From Paenibacillus eucommiae (GTDB lineage Bacteria; Bacillota; Bacilli; Paenibacillales; NBRC-103111), in contig NZ_JAGGLB010000001.1 of the NCBI RefSeq assembly GCF_017874215.1, positions 62,001 through 126,000 of the forward strand: a stretch of 64,000 bases of DNA, read 5' to 3'. Below, piece by piece: positions 33,883-43,328 of the stretch. Within the stretch, counting starts at the first letter, position 1. Each line of letters opens with the position of its first letter. The position numbers and the translations under genes are program-made. The notes under the pieces are model-generated. The model searched no databases. It saw only the letters and a program-made list of their open reading frames with translations, and was not told the origin of the DNA.

Positions 33883-35604
33883 CTAGATGTTAATACGATT
33901 TTCAACCCAATCCGTACCTAGCACGTCACCCGTACCATCCGTCAATCGCAACCAACTGAGTACATAATATAGACCGCTAATCAAGGTAAGATCCGAATTG
34001 TAAACGGTATCCCCCTTTTTCCATGTGCTGGCCGTAGTCGGCAGTAAATTTCTGACATAGACGCTGTTCACAACCACTTTCTCGTTGGCAGGATGACAAA
34101 ACATGCTGCCGCTCATTCGGTTTTCATTCATGTAGACAACACCAGTCATGATGCTTACATATATAGAAGTGGTTACATCTGAGAGCAAGGTGTTGCTGGA
34201 TATATTCACATTTTCACAGGCTTCCACGAAAATATCATATTTCTTCATCCCGGTAATACGGTTACCTTGGATAATCGTATTATCCTGATTCCATCCAAGA
34301 CGAATTCCGATACATTCTGAGTTCGCCTCAACGCTGTAATGTGTTATATTGTTGTTCTCAATGCTGCAAAAGGCACTACTTCCAGGCACACTTAAATTAA
34401 TAGCGGATATGGCTCCCAATGCATTCTCTAAAAGCAATGCGATGTAATTGTTCCTGATCGTTAGACCTCCATCCGCTTGAACGTACTGAATACCATACTT
34501 CAAGCAGGCGTCCAGGTCACAATCCGATATACTGCCATATAAGCAACTTCTCCAATTGACACCAATATCAAAACCATAGGTAAGCGTTTTGGTTATGATC
34601 AGATCCTCAGGCCTATGTATAGTCGTTCCGCCAGGATCATAATCAAAGCCCGCATCCACAGATATCGCCATTGAATCTCCGGTACCCGTAATCGTACCCG
34701 TTCCCCTTGTAATCTGGCAGCTGTCTATCACATTTTTCACACATTGTCCATGCACATTTATCCCCGCAAAAACATTATTGATGTAACATCCATATATCCT
34801 TGAATGCCATAAACTTCTCAAGCTCATTCCTGTACCATAAAAAGAAATATAAATATTGCTGAAGGTAATACCGGTAGTTCTATGCGCTGTATTTGCTGAG
34901 CCTGCTACTTTAATGGCTGCATAATCATCCGCTTGATCACCGAATATGGCGAATTTCTCTACAACGATAGGCGAAATAATGTTCGATATGGCAAATGACA
35001 GGCAATCGCAAGCTATCGCTCTAAGCTTGGATTCATATCCATTACCGCGTATAGAAGTTCCTTCCGGCACAATTATGGGTGATGTAAGGATAAAAGTGCC
35101 TTCGGGAATGAAAATGGTCCCATACTTCGCGGTATCAAAACAAGCTTGGACAGCTTGCGTATCATCAGTGACACCATCCCCTTTGGCTCCAAACCATTGA
35201 ATATTCAATTCGCCCTCATAAATCCTTTTGAATCTTGCCCCGGAGACTGAAACAAGAACGGTTCCCGTATTATCCAGTGAAGTAGAATCTGTGGAATCGT
35301 AGTAAAAATGCCCTTCCTGTCCATGGTTGGTTACATAATAAATATCATCTGGCTGCGCATTGGTTTTTGCCCGCAGTTCAGCTATCGTTGCAAGCTGTAC
35401 ACAGCAATCACAGCCATTCAAATTCTTCTTCTTTTTCTTCTCCTCCTCCCCCTCCCCCTGGTTCCCGTACACCGCCTCTGTCACAGAAGGAGATGCAAAC
35501 GCTGTGGACTGAAGCAACCCACCAGCAACCATCGCTGTACCTGCCATCCCCATAGAGACCAACAATTTTCTTCTACTCAGCAAACTTTTCTCATCATTTG
35601 GCAT
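33883..35604 (-). CDS. Tat-exported pectate-lyase-3/rhamnogalacturonase-like beta-helix protein
   Basis: 573 residues. The twin-arginine signal LSRRKLLVSMGMAG is followed by an unusual charged patch GEGEEEKKKKKNLNG and CDCC. The beta-helix starts near residue 135 with IQWFGAKGDGVTDDTQAVQA, the typical opening of the pectate_lyase_3 fold, and runs to ~530 through repeats such as ENNNITHY and IIQGNRITGM. The fold is used by polysaccharide lyases and hydrolases of pectin, rhamnogalacturonan and phage depolymerases. ATG with AAGGAGG 9-10 nt upstream. It is a distant counterpart of the Tat beta-helix protein at 2277-4208. Confidence 0.88.
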   Translation of the reverse strand: MPNDEKSLLSRRKLLVSMGMAGTAMVAGGLLQSTAFASPSVTEAVYGNQGEGEEEKKKKKNLNGCDCCVQLATIAELRAKTNAQPDDIYYVTNHGQEGHFYYDSTDSTSLDNTGTVLVSVSGARFKRIYEGELNIQWFGAKGDGVTDDTQAVQACFDTAKYGTIFIPEGTFILTSPIIVPEGTSIRGNGYESKLRAIACDCLSFAISNIISPIVVEKFAIFGDQADDYAAIKVAGSANTAHRTTGITFSNIYISFYGTGMSLRSLWHSRIYGCYINNVFAGINVHGQCVKNVIDSCQITRGTGTITGTGDSMAISVDAGFDYDPGGTTIHRPEDLIITKTLTYGFDIGVNWRSCLYGSISDCDLDACLKYGIQYVQADGGLTIRNNYIALLLENALGAISAINLSVPGSSAFCSIENNNITHYSVEANSECIGIRLGWNQDNTIIQGNRITGMKKYDIFVEACENVNISSNTLLSDVTTSIYVSIMTGVVYMNENRMSGSMFCHPANEKVVVNSVYVRNLLPTTASTWKKGDTVYNSDLTLISGLYYVLSWLRLTDGTGDVLGTDWVENRINI

Positions 35605-35660
35605 TATTAAATTCCTCCTTGGTATAAGTGATCAACCTCTTGGAGTAGGGGTGCCTTCTG

Positions 35661-37028
35661 TTATTTGCTTAGCTCTTTCCATTTCGCATTAGCCTGCTCG
35701 TCAACTGCTTTCATCGCATCCTCAAGCGAAGATGAATTGTCTATATACTTATTAAACCCTTCACGCAGCTTACTTCTTACAATACTAGCCACTTCAAGCG
35801 GCAGCTCCGTTATTAATTCGGATACCACATCCGCTTCGGGATATATAACGAAGGCATCCATATTTTTCCCCGGGACAGGAAGGTCTCTCCAAACTTGGCT
35901 GTTTGCCATCGATTTCAATACCGGAATGGAGTTGCCCGACGTTTCAAATTGCTTTTGCCCTTCCTCGCTTGTAATGAAGCTGACCAAGGCAGCGGCTTCC
36001 TCCGTATGCTTGGATTTGGCAAATACCCCATAACCGCTCATTCCTGAACCAACCGCCCGCCGTTCCGGCAGCTCCGGGAAGGGAAGCACATCCCACTCGA
36101 ATCCTGCTGTTGCCGCCCATTCCTCAATACTCATGATGCCTGGCCTTACTGCAATCATGAAAGCAGATTTCCCCTCTGTCCAATCCACCTTTGGCAGCTC
36201 CTTGGACCAGGCGTCAAACATATACCCCTCCTTGAACAGGTCGAAGTATTCCTTCAGCGACTGAAGGACCTTGGGATCGGAGAGCGTAACCTTCTTGTTC
36301 TCCTCGTCCACTAAAGAACCGTTGTGACCTCGAACGATCCCGGTCCACTGAGCTTCGAAGAACGGATCAACGATGGGCCCTCCCTGAATAAATTGACCAG
36401 AGCTATCTTTTTTGGTCGTTTGCTTCAGAATATTTACAAAGTCATCCCATTTCCAATCATTGCCCGGCATCGGAATGCCTTCATTCTTTAGCAGCGTAGT
36501 ATTGACATAAATGACAATATGGTTGTAATCACGGGGAAGTATATACGTTTTCCCATCCACTTGTGATAACCTCAGCATAGCTGGATAAATATCATCGAAC
36601 TTAAATTGATTAGCGCTTAAATAATCATCTAATGGATACAAAATTTTATTTGCCACAAAATTCTGTAATTGCGTGTCAAGAACTTGGAACACATCCCCCA
36701 GATCACCAGAAGCAGCCTTCGTAATTACTGCAGCATTATAATCTGGTAAAGTCTCAACCTTCACCGTAACATAGGGATACTTTTTGTGGAATGCCTCAAC
36801 AATCGGTTCAACATTCTTCGCTTCGCCATCATTAATAACCGTAAAACGGAGCTCAACCGGATCTTTTTTAACTTCTACTTTCGGTGTTTCCGTCGCCTCT
36901 GCACCTTTATTCTCTGTCACTTTCGGTGATTCTGCAGCTGGCTTCTCGCTTCCCCCGGAGCACGCCGTCAGCAGCATAAGCATCACGACCATGGTAACTA
37001 CTGTCCATTGACTAAACCTGGTTTTCAT
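35661..37028 (-). CDS. ABC transporter sugar-binding lipoprotein (second SBP of the operon)
   Basis: 455 residues with lipobox LLTACSGG and a family 1 solute-binding fold (LRFTVINDGEAKNVEPIVEA, then APFP-type segments and GMSGYGVFAKSKHTEEAAAL). It should present an oligosaccharide to the permease pair 37197-38976. ATG at 37028 with GGAGGG 6 nt upstream. The gap of 168 nt to the permease gene contains a stray ribosome-site-like AAAGGAGG (about 37125-37132) that opens only an 11-codon frame. Confidence 0.92.
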   Translation of the reverse strand: MKTRFSQWTVVTMVVMLMLLTACSGGSEKPAAESPKVTENKGAEATETPKVEVKKDPVELRFTVINDGEAKNVEPIVEAFHKKYPYVTVKVETLPDYNAAVITKAASGDLGDVFQVLDTQLQNFVANKILYPLDDYLSANQFKFDDIYPAMLRLSQVDGKTYILPRDYNHIVIYVNTTLLKNEGIPMPGNDWKWDDFVNILKQTTKKDSSGQFIQGGPIVDPFFEAQWTGIVRGHNGSLVDEENKKVTLSDPKVLQSLKEYFDLFKEGYMFDAWSKELPKVDWTEGKSAFMIAVRPGIMSIEEWAATAGFEWDVLPFPELPERRAVGSGMSGYGVFAKSKHTEEAAALVSFITSEEGQKQFETSGNSIPVLKSMANSQVWRDLPVPGKNMDAFVIYPEADVVSELITELPLEVASIVRSKLREGFNKYIDNSSSLEDAMKAVDEQANAKWKELSK

Positions 37029-37196
37029 CTGAACCCTCCAAATTTCTTATTTTCTTTTCCAAAAAAAAGTACTTATGCTTTCTTTTCAGAAACCCGATTT
37101 TAAATGATTTTTTTTATACAACCACCTCCTTTAAGGCTCTACTCTTGCTGCATATTGTTCCTTCACAGCTCATGCTTCGCAGCTATCCCGCTTGGT

Positions 37197-38144
37197 CTAT
37201 TCAACCAATCCGGTTCTTTCCACCCCTTCCGTCAGAAACCGCTGGGCAAAAATATAGAGAACGAATAAAGGAAACACCAGTAATAGGCAGCAGGCAAAAA
37301 GAATAGGCTCATTTACATAATCGGACGGTATAATTCCGTTTATATTGCTATTAGCATAGATCAAAGCATTCAAAACGGTAGCAATCGTCGTGCTCTCCAT
37401 ACTGCTGAAATAAATGGACGGTTCAAAAGAGTCATTCCAATGCCAAATAAATGAGAAAACCCCAACAAGAACGATAGCGGGCTTCACTAATGGAAGCATA
37501 ATCTGGAAAAAAACACGAAAGGAACCAGCACCGTCAACCCGAGCAGCCTCTTCCATCTCACGCGGCAAGGTGCGGAAAAACTGTAAAAAAATTAGAATAA
37601 AGAGCGACCCCCGAAGGCCTTGGGCGAAAAAGGCAGGAACCGTGAAAGGCAGATTGCTGTTCAGCCAGCCTAACTGATGGAACAATGAGTATAGTGAAAT
37701 GATGATCGTTTGTGGCGGCACAATCAGACCGATCAGCAGGATCACATACAACATACCTTTACCCGGAAAATGATAGCGTGCGAAGCCGTATCCGGTTAAA
37801 GCGCAAGATAGCAGCTGCCCAATACTGGAAGGAATGACGATTTCCAATGTATTTTTCAGTGATGGCCAATACTGTAGCACCTTTACCGCTTCCTGATAGT
37901 TCAGCCAATGAACGGCATTAGGGATCAGCATCACCGTTGCATCGAGATAATCTTCAATCGATTTCGCAGAATTGGACAAAATATAAATCAACGGAAGCAG
38001 AAACAGGAACGAAAGCTCAAAAAGTGCTGCATAAATCAGGACTTTGAGCAATACCCGTTTTCCTTGACGCATATAACGGTTTAATGCCATATTCTTATGA
38101 AATCCAGCTCGCCTGACCGCGCCGTTACGTCCGGTCTCCGCCAT
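37197..38144 (-). CDS. Sugar ABC transporter permease (MalG type)
   Basis: 315 residues with six predicted membrane segments. The EAA-type cytoplasmic loop is EMEEAARVDGAGSFRVFFQI, the contact point for the ATPase. With the 38125-38976 permease it makes a heterodimeric channel for an oligosaccharide; no ATPase gene is present in the window, so a shared MsmX-type ATPase is expected (family knowledge). ATG at 38144 with GGAGG about 10 nt upstream. It overlaps the previous gene by 20 nt. Confidence 0.93.
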   Translation of the reverse strand: MAETGRNGAVRRAGFHKNMALNRYMRQGKRVLLKVLIYAALFELSFLFLLPLIYILSNSAKSIEDYLDATVMLIPNAVHWLNYQEAVKVLQYWPSLKNTLEIVIPSSIGQLLSCALTGYGFARYHFPGKGMLYVILLIGLIVPPQTIIISLYSLFHQLGWLNSNLPFTVPAFFAQGLRGSLFILIFLQFFRTLPREMEEAARVDGAGSFRVFFQIMLPLVKPAIVLVGVFSFIWHWNDSFEPSIYFSSMESTTIATVLNALIYANSNINGIIPSDYVNEPILFACCLLLVFPLFVLYIFAQRFLTEGVERTGLVE

Positions 38145-38976
38145 AGTATACAAACCTCCTCCCCAAGCTGATGACAATGGCTACAAAGAGTAAAACAACG
38201 ACAAAGTACATCCAGCCGAGCGCAGAGGCATTGCCGAAATTCAAACCATAAAAAGCGATATCTTTAATCTTCACCATTAATTCGTTCAAAGGATCGATAA
38301 AGGAATCAATCGTTGCATAAATAACATTTAGTAAAATGACAGGTGACAAGTAGGGCAGCGTAATCAGCCAAAAACATTCCCATGCGGTAGCCCCGTCTAC
38401 TTCCGCAGCCTCATACTGCAAGCGCGGGATTCCCTGCAGCCCACCAAGGAATATAAGTATTTCCACGCTGCTGCGCCACATAAGCAGGCCTATCCGACTC
38501 ATCAGTTCACCGGTCCCCAGTTGGTCAAACATAGTAATGTCACCGACCTGTTGATTAAGCAAAAACCCCATCACAACTCCCGACAAGATGACTGGCGAGA
38601 AAAAGAGCGCCCGGAAATAAGTTCTTCCGAGAAGTGCATGATTGAGCAGCACGGCGACAAAAAGTGAAAACATCACAATAATCGGTATATCCATCCCTGC
38701 ATGAAGCAAAGTTTCGGCAAAAATTTGGCTATAGACCGGATCCACAAGGACTGCCTTGTAATTCGCGAATCCAACAAATTCACCATTAAAAAGATCGGCT
38801 AAAGTAGATTTCGTAAAGCTGATTTTCAGAGAAGTGGCCAACGGGTACAGCATAAAGCAGAGAACCCCGAGGAGCCATAATGAAATGAATCCTATGCCTT
38901 CAAACATCCTTCGTCTTTCATAAGTAATGAATCGTTTCTTGCCACCCTGATCCGTGCCCTGCCTTATTGCCCCCAT
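38125..38976 (-). CDS. Sugar ABC transporter permease (MalF type)
   Basis: 283 residues with six predicted membrane helices. The EAA loop reads YEAAEVDGATAWECFWLITL. The ATG at 38976 overlaps the TGA of the DUF5696 gene (TGATG) and has AGGAG about 10 nt upstream, showing translational coupling of the transporter to the DUF5696 protein. It pairs with the permease downstream and the SBP at 35661-37028. Confidence 0.93.
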   Translation of the reverse strand: MGAIRQGTDQGGKKRFITYERRRMFEGIGFISLWLLGVLCFMLYPLATSLKISFTKSTLADLFNGEFVGFANYKAVLVDPVYSQIFAETLLHAGMDIPIIVMFSLFVAVLLNHALLGRTYFRALFFSPVILSGVVMGFLLNQQVGDITMFDQLGTGELMSRIGLLMWRSSVEILIFLGGLQGIPRLQYEAAEVDGATAWECFWLITLPYLSPVILLNVIYATIDSFIDPLNELMVKIKDIAFYGLNFGNASALGWMYFVVVLLFVAIVISLGRRFVYYGGDRT

Positions 38977-41240
38977 CACCAACCATCTCCTTTCCGCATC
39001 ACATAATCCAGCGCTTTTATGGTGATTCCAGACTCTGGTGAAAACGGCTGTTCACCATAATTCACCCAGACCACCGTACCGTCCGCATAAGTCGTACGAA
39101 ATACGTGTTCTGTTATTTTTTGATGTTCTATCATCGGCAATTCCTGCAGGGGCTGCAATATGGCCTTCCACATCTCATAAGCCTTCTGAATTTCCGGCAT
39201 CCAGTCTTCATATTGGGAGCTGAACAGACGGTCGTAATAAGTAAAGCTCAAATCGATGGAGGAACGGAACGTTAATTCATAGCTGGGAATGCCTCCGAAT
39301 TCCAGCGAGCGCAGCAATTGCTTTTGCGGATCACTGCCACGATTCACTGGAATCGAATAGTAGGGACGGAGGCCGTGATACACCATTTGAAGCAACGGAA
39401 TCGCCTCATCAAGCAAATAGTCGCTCGATGTATCCATTGGAGTCTCAAGTATGCGATCGGCAAATTGGGCAGCATAATCATATCCGTAAAATATGCTTGC
39501 CTGTCCCAGCCTGCTCGCTGACTCCTTGATCCAGCTCCTGTAATAATTGGCTGTATCCAGGCGTCGAAGTGGCTCCTCGGGATTGTAATCGCTAAACAAC
39601 GTATCGCCAACATAACGCAGATCCACGCCTTGAAGACCGATCTCATCCCATTTATCCATCAATCCCTTACGGTATTTCTGCTCCTCCACACGTGGACTCA
39701 GCAAATGCCATTCCACACTGTAATAATCACCTGAAGGTTTGATCGGATGATACGTATATAGCTCACCATTCGGTTGTCGCACCGCATCTTGGCGCAAGGT
39801 AACTCCGTTCTTCTCCTTGTGGTAAATATCCAGACCATCATGCTCCAGGGAAATCGGTACACTCTGTTGCTCACCCCATGTCAGCAGCTGCTTCAATCCA
39901 TCATCCCCTCCAAAACGGCTGTCCGCTGACAAGCTCCCGGGAAGCTTGCCATACAAACCGTCCTGATACCACCCCGCAACACTGAATGCAAAGTCGGCTA
40001 TGCCCTGCTGCCTGAAAGCCTCACCCATTTGAATCATTTCAGCGAAAGTCGAAGTGACGTTCATCTTCTGAAGCAAGGTGTCACTGCGGCTTTCGGCTCC
40101 AGTGAATACACGTATAAGTGGTGCGTTTGCCGTCTGCTTGAACAAGCCCCATTCCGACTCGTACTGCTTGCGGAGCGTTTCTGCCAGATCGGCATAGCTT
40201 GCATTCGTCTTGGCTACAAAATCAAAGCGGATTTCTCTGTCGCCAGCGATCCTGTTCTTTTCAATCCGTTTGACAGGTATAGCATCTTTTTTCGTCTGGA
40301 TCGCATAGCTTTTTCTGTAAACGAATTTAAGACCTCCACGATAATAATTCAGATTAAGAACACCGGGCGGGCTTACAACAACCTGAGCATCGGAAGCTCC
40401 CTGTACGATTCGGGCGATGAATCCTCCCTCTTCCTTAATCAAGCCAAATACAGGCAGGGTGATACGCTGGCTAATCAGCGGTTTCGTCATCTGCTCAAAG
40501 GCCGGATCTGATCCGTATACCCATTTGCTGTAACCTGTTTCATTAAAATTGGGATGGCTGCGGTTAAAATAGGTAATCGCTCCAGATCCATCTGGAATCA
40601 CCATGTAGCCTGCATCTCCCTGTCTGGCTGAAGCTATGAAGGGAAACACCTGAATGTTCGTTAACAGGCTTTGCTCCTCTTCTTTGATCCCCTGCTCCGG
40701 TATGCGGATATGAAAGGCTCCATCGATCAAGGTGAACTCGGCAATAAATGAAATCCCAATGCTTTTTATGTTATATAGAAGTTGAATTCCGTTTGAAATG
40801 GGATAAGCTGTCCACTCAGCCTTCTCTGTAAGCAAGCTTGTGGATATTTCATCCTTGCCATTTTTGCTGTAGGCGATGGCGAACGGCGAGGCCGCGATTT
40901 GTTCCCCTAATGGATTTATATCCTGCTGCCCGGATGTAAGTGGACTGCTGCGCCACTGCATGCCATTTCGCTTATCGGTAATCATAAACAACTGGTTGGT
41001 GAGATCCACCGTCAACTTCAAAGTTTCATCTTCAGCGACCGTTTGCAGCTTTCCCTCAATCGGAATTTCTCCCCCTGTGGGCTTCATGGGTGCCTGATCG
41101 GAAGAGGCTGTTGATGCGAATTGAAGAGATCGTTCATCCGACTGCACCACACTCCAAATCAACCAGGAAAAAAGAAGGAGAAAGAGCAACAAGGCAGCCC
41201 ATTTGCTTCCTAGTCTCGTGATATTACTTCTGAAAGCCAA
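38976..41240 (-). CDS. DUF5696 protein, membrane-anchored
   Basis: 754 residues. One N-terminal membrane helix (~13-32, WAALLLFLLLFSWLIWSV) leaves the rest outside. The family (DUF5696) has no known function. By eye it has a glycosidase layout: N-terminal beta-sandwich (~60-330), a barrel-like middle (~350-640, with GIADFAFSVAGWYQDG, DGLDIYHKEKNG and GVDLRYVGDTLFSDY as strand ends that could carry acidic catalytic residues), and a short C-terminal beta domain (VFRTTYADGTVVWVNYGEQP). The TTG start at 41240 is supported by AAGGAGGTGAT 5 nt upstream; it overlaps the previous gene by 17 nt. Enzyme activity is inference. Confidence 0.85.
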   Translation of the reverse strand: MAFRSNITRLGSKWAALLLFLLLFSWLIWSVVQSDERSLQFASTASSDQAPMKPTGGEIPIEGKLQTVAEDETLKLTVDLTNQLFMITDKRNGMQWRSSPLTSGQQDINPLGEQIAASPFAIAYSKNGKDEISTSLLTEKAEWTAYPISNGIQLLYNIKSIGISFIAEFTLIDGAFHIRIPEQGIKEEEQSLLTNIQVFPFIASARQGDAGYMVIPDGSGAITYFNRSHPNFNETGYSKWVYGSDPAFEQMTKPLISQRITLPVFGLIKEEGGFIARIVQGASDAQVVVSPPGVLNLNYYRGGLKFVYRKSYAIQTKKDAIPVKRIEKNRIAGDREIRFDFVAKTNASYADLAETLRKQYESEWGLFKQTANAPLIRVFTGAESRSDTLLQKMNVTSTFAEMIQMGEAFRQQGIADFAFSVAGWYQDGLYGKLPGSLSADSRFGGDDGLKQLLTWGEQQSVPISLEHDGLDIYHKEKNGVTLRQDAVRQPNGELYTYHPIKPSGDYYSVEWHLLSPRVEEQKYRKGLMDKWDEIGLQGVDLRYVGDTLFSDYNPEEPLRRLDTANYYRSWIKESASRLGQASIFYGYDYAAQFADRILETPMDTSSDYLLDEAIPLLQMVYHGLRPYYSIPVNRGSDPQKQLLRSLEFGGIPSYELTFRSSIDLSFTYYDRLFSSQYEDWMPEIQKAYEMWKAILQPLQELPMIEHQKITEHVFRTTYADGTVVWVNYGEQPFSPESGITIKALDYVMRKGDGW

Positions 41241-43317
41241 GGCCTATCACCTCCTTAACAAGCTGCCTGACAAATTCGATAATGTGTGCCGACATGCCGG
41301 TAATAATCAGGAACAAGCCAGACACCGCCAGACAACCGACCAAAGTACTGAACATGATCCATAAGGTTTTGCCCACACTGTAATCGTGAGTCTCTTTTAC
41401 CTTGAAAAATAACAAGATCAATACCCAGACATTCATAGCCCGCTCAAATAACTCATAAAAATTTTGTTCCTGCAAGGTCAATATACGTGAAAGCAAGGCC
41501 AGCGGGAGCGAACAAATGATCCAGGGTGTCAAACAGTATGCAGTTCCCACCAGTACGTCTCTGAATCGACCTTCGCCTCCTGAGATCGTTGTCAACCCGT
41601 AGTTGCAAATACTCCACAACAGCCAAGGTACAATGGATACGAGCACCACATTCGTCCAATCTACAAAGGCGATCTGCTGATCCTCATACAGGAAGCCAAC
41701 GAAGGCTATGCTCATCACTTTGACCGCCAAGTAGAGAATTACAAGTATAAACGCATCACGGACCCGCCCTTTGTTCTCGTAACGCAGCGCTTCGAAGCCT
41801 TGAACAGGGTGAAACATCACCCATATCGGCAGCCGGAACCATCCTAATGGAGATGCGGCCAGCCATTTTTTGATGGAAATCCCTTTGCTCCGCATGAGTC
41901 GAAGCAGGATGTACAGGACTGCTATGCCGGCCACAGCTGGCGTAGCTGCTTGTTCGAAATGAGTACGGACTAAGAGTCTGCGTTTTTCGTGATAAGCATC
42001 AGAGTAACCAGCTTTATCATGCGCCTGTTGAAAATAATGCATCGCCTCGGCATTTCTGCCCTGACGCTGCAGAGACTGACCTATAGCCTGAAGTGCCGGC
42101 TCGTAATAACTGTTCAGCTTGAGAACTTCACTCCAAGGCTTCACGGCTTGCTCATATCGTCCCTCGTTGTACAATTGATTCGCCTCATGCACAAGCTTGG
42201 TGAATCGTGTTGGCATATACGTCTGTATGCCATTCTTTGTCTCATCAAGCACATACAGCACGCCTTGCGAATCGACATCAATCGAAGCGGGCGAAGCACT
42301 TTTGCCGAAATCGAAACCCCGATCCCCGAATGCAAACAACATCCGTCCACTCACATCATATTGATACATACGCCCATACTCCTTATCAAGTACAGTCATA
42401 TTACCCGACTGATCGATCGCTGCATCCATAAAATTTTGTTTCTTTGTCTTATCTGTCAGCGAAGGGTCAGCATAATCCCTTCCTCCTCCCGGCATTACAT
42501 CACTACCGACGGCATTTAATTTACGCACCTGCTTGCTGCTGAGTCCTGTTGTCGTTGTATATACAAAGCCATCGTCAGATAGCACCACATTATTGAAGGA
42601 GTAGGGCAGCTTCACTACGTTCCCCCGTCTTTGCTCCTTGGTGTAAACAAGCCGCAGAAGCATGTCCGTGAATGTTGTTTGTACCCGGTTGGCACCGAAA
42701 AATCCGCGAAATTGTCCTTCCGAGTCCAGCATGACAAGTCCTTGCTGGTTTCCTTTATTCACGACGTACAAATAATTCCGTGAATCCACTATGACCCGGA
42801 TCGGCTGGTAAACAAAATCTTTACCCAGCAGTGGAGAGGCAGGCGCCGGATACTCCCGCAAAAAATCCCCATTCCCGGCAAATACAGCTATACGCTTATT
42901 TCCCGTATCTGCCACATATACTTGTTCGTTGTCATCTACAAAAACGCCGTTTGGCTGATTCAGCTTCCCCTGGCCTATAATGTTCAGTAAGACTCCGGAG
43001 CGATCGACCGCAAGAATCCGCTGATTACCTGTATCCGCAATATAAAGATGATCCTTAGTGTCAATGAACAGATCCTGTGGATTTTTCATAGCACCATCCG
43101 GTTCCTGAGCCATATTGAAGTAATGGTCCGGTTCATAAGGAGCCGGAACGGGTAAAACCATGTTCTCCGGATTCATGTAATAGTTGAAATAGTTCGTTTC
43201 CGCATGTGCTTCTTGCTGCCAAATTCCAGGCAAAAGGCCAATGAACAGCAGTAGAATGGCTTTCCTGAACAATTGCAGATAACAAAAATATCGAATTTTG
43301 CGTTTTCTGGTATTCAT
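41224..43317 (-). CDS. NHL-repeat, TPR and YIP1 membrane protein
   Basis: 697 residues in three parts. A signal peptide (~1-40, ending HAE) is followed by an NHL beta-propeller (~75-360; repeats like PQDLFIDTKDHLYIADTGNQ and PNGVFVDDNEQVYVADTGNK), a TPR stretch (~375-440, YNEGRYEQAVKPWSEVLKLN) and, after a membrane helix (~455-475), a C-terminal YIP1-family multi-helix membrane domain (~490-690). Propeller and TPR would lie outside the cell. The propeller could bind a ligand or the surface solute-binding protein. ATG at 43317 with AAGGGGG upstream. Lies between permeases and DUF5696. Confidence 0.85.
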   Translation of the reverse strand: MNTRKRKIRYFCYLQLFRKAILLLFIGLLPGIWQQEAHAETNYFNYYMNPENMVLPVPAPYEPDHYFNMAQEPDGAMKNPQDLFIDTKDHLYIADTGNQRILAVDRSGVLLNIIGQGKLNQPNGVFVDDNEQVYVADTGNKRIAVFAGNGDFLREYPAPASPLLGKDFVYQPIRVIVDSRNYLYVVNKGNQQGLVMLDSEGQFRGFFGANRVQTTFTDMLLRLVYTKEQRRGNVVKLPYSFNNVVLSDDGFVYTTTTGLSSKQVRKLNAVGSDVMPGGGRDYADPSLTDKTKKQNFMDAAIDQSGNMTVLDKEYGRMYQYDVSGRMLFAFGDRGFDFGKSASPASIDVDSQGVLYVLDETKNGIQTYMPTRFTKLVHEANQLYNEGRYEQAVKPWSEVLKLNSYYEPALQAIGQSLQRQGRNAEAMHYFQQAHDKAGYSDAYHEKRRLLVRTHFEQAATPAVAGIAVLYILLRLMRSKGISIKKWLAASPLGWFRLPIWVMFHPVQGFEALRYENKGRVRDAFILVILYLAVKVMSIAFVGFLYEDQQIAFVDWTNVVLVSIVPWLLWSICNYGLTTISGGEGRFRDVLVGTAYCLTPWIICSLPLALLSRILTLQEQNFYELFERAMNVWVLILLFFKVKETHDYSVGKTLWIMFSTLVGCLAVSGLFLIITGMSAHIIEFVRQLVKEVIGLGFQK

Positions 43318-43328
43318 AGTTCACCCCC

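Noticed and set aside
37113..37132. Possible small gene behind AAAGGAGG in the gap between permease and SBP
   Set aside because: The ribosome-like site opens only an 11-codon TTG frame followed by a stop; probably chance or a remnant.
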